From DASXAI01 sp963798445 (GTDB taxonomy: Bacteria; Actinomycetota; Acidimicrobiia; Acidimicrobiales; Ilumatobacteraceae): 64,000 bases of DNA. The stretch covers positions 248,001 through 312,000 of the forward strand of contig CAWCTH010000011.1 of assembly GCA_963798445.1 (NCBI GenBank), read 5' to 3'. Shown piece after piece: positions 63,547-64,000 of this stretch. Positions within the stretch are counted from its first letter, which is position 1. The number at the start of each line of letters is the position of its first letter. A program made the position numbers and the translations under genes. The notes beneath the pieces were generated by a model. The model had not been told where the DNA came from. It saw nothing but the letters and a program-made list of their open reading frames with translations, and did not search any database.

Positions 63547-64000
63547 GCTCTGGCCTGGGCCGCCGCCGGCTCGGCCGCCCGTCGCAGCTCCTGGGCCGCC
63601 AGTTCGGGCGGGGTGATGTTGATGTGGACGCCCGTGCCGCGCTCGAAGCCGGCGGTGGTCGACAGCTTCGGCCAGATGTGGGCGTGCCAGTGGTAGACGC
63701 CGCCGTGATGGTGCGGGGCAGTGTGGAAGACGAGGTTGTAGGCCACGTCGCCGAGATGCTCGGACATCGTGGCGAGGGCGGCGCGGATGGCGCGGCCCAC
63801 CGCGGCCAGATCGGCCGGAGCGGAACCCTGCAGGTGCCCTTCGTGGGTGCGGGGGATGACGAGCAACTCGTAGGGCGTGCCGCTCCAGAACGGTGCCACG
63901 GCCACGACGCGGTCGTCGGCCAGCACGAGGCGCGTGCCGTCGGCCAGCTCGGCCTCGGCGGTGGCGCACAGGATGCAGCCGCCCTCGAAGCGGGCGAACG
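63543..64000 (-). CDS. Galactose-1-phosphate uridylyltransferase/HIT-like protein (C-terminal part, runs off the window)
   Basis: 152 codons in frame to the edge. FEGGCILCAT near the edge resembles the Cys pair opening the GalT C-terminal domain. FHTAPHHHGGVYHWHAHIWPKLSTTAGFERGTGVHINITPPELAAQELRRA matches the GalT C-terminal half, with the HxH of HWHAHI. The N-terminal half, including the UMP-acceptor His motif, lies outside. Leloir pathway or a nucleotidyl-transfer relative. Coupled to the SRPBCC gene. Confidence 0.75.
   Translation of the reverse strand, partial: FARFEGGCILCATAEAELADGTRLVLADDRVVAVAPFWSGTPYELLVIPRTHEGHLQGSAPADLAAVGRAIRAALATMSEHLGDVAYNLVFHTAPHHHGGVYHWHAHIWPKLSTTAGFERGTGVHINITPPELAAQELRRAAEPAAAQARA

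Overview
The window is a very GC-rich stretch of an actinobacterial chromosome. Two WhiB-family regulators, a SenX3-RegX3/PhoU/Pst phosphate system, an ECF sigma factor with a zinc anti-sigma factor beside HtrA and Tat genes, a DUF2342 protein and many start codons preceded 6-9 nt upstream by TANNNT (leaderless genes) all point to Actinomycetota. The mix (solitary MreB, GH57-DUF3536, secreted proteins with DTRTTG beta-domains, an ETF/FixCX/OYE locus of the mycofactocin-linked type) suggests an uncultured member of class Acidimicrobiia; that placement is inference. I see no rRNA, tRNA, CRISPR array, phage or insertion sequence. The layout is ordinary chromosomal backbone with decayed spacers.

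1-9.8 kb, mostly minus strand: an electron-transfer operon (FadH/OYE-type reductase, EtfA, FixC, FixX, EtfB cut by the left edge), then a nucleoside phosphorylase, a Tat-secreted protein, a Fpg/Nei glycosylase, an SCP2-like protein, DedA and a Mug glycosylase. 9.8-19.2 kb: K+-independent H+-pyrophosphatase, a secreted SGNH hydrolase, a type-B succinate dehydrogenase operon (sdhCAB) and a GH2 glycosidase. 19.2-24.4 kb: a MoxR-like AAA+ ATPase and a VWA protein, with a degenerate GH1-like protein and a class III cyclase between them on the other strand.

24.5-33.6 kb: regulators and stress response. WhiB2-like protein, a winged-helix regulator upstream of amtB-glnK (amtB carries a frameshift), formiminotransferase, tatA, an ECF sigma factor and its anti-sigma factor, a second WhiB, and htrA. 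The sigma gene and htrA have matching GGGAAC-N17-CGTT promoters. 33.6-44.6 kb: a phosphate island: ppk1, CYTH-CHAD, Nudix, pstSCAB, phoU, senX3, regX3, with 11-bp-phased GTTCACC repeats in front of pstS.

44.7-64 kb: MFS transporter, DUF2342 protein, SDR epimerase, a catalytically dead HtrA-like protein, moaE, mreB (with a CTG start), a remnant of a YbhN-type flippase, a glucose/sorbosone dehydrogenase lipoprotein, TesB, nitroreductase, methyltransferase, glgB (frameshifted), azlCD, GH57-DUF3536, a repeat-rich spacer, a lipoprotein, an SRPBCC protein and a GalT-like protein cut by the right edge.

Non-coding structure not explained by genes: a ~140-bp intergenic element in three copies (22.2, 30.4 and 52.2 kb), two of them with a conserved hairpin; a second GC-rich dispersed repeat (9.07 kb and a 260-bp array at 61.5 kb); and several short G-rich tandem repeats.
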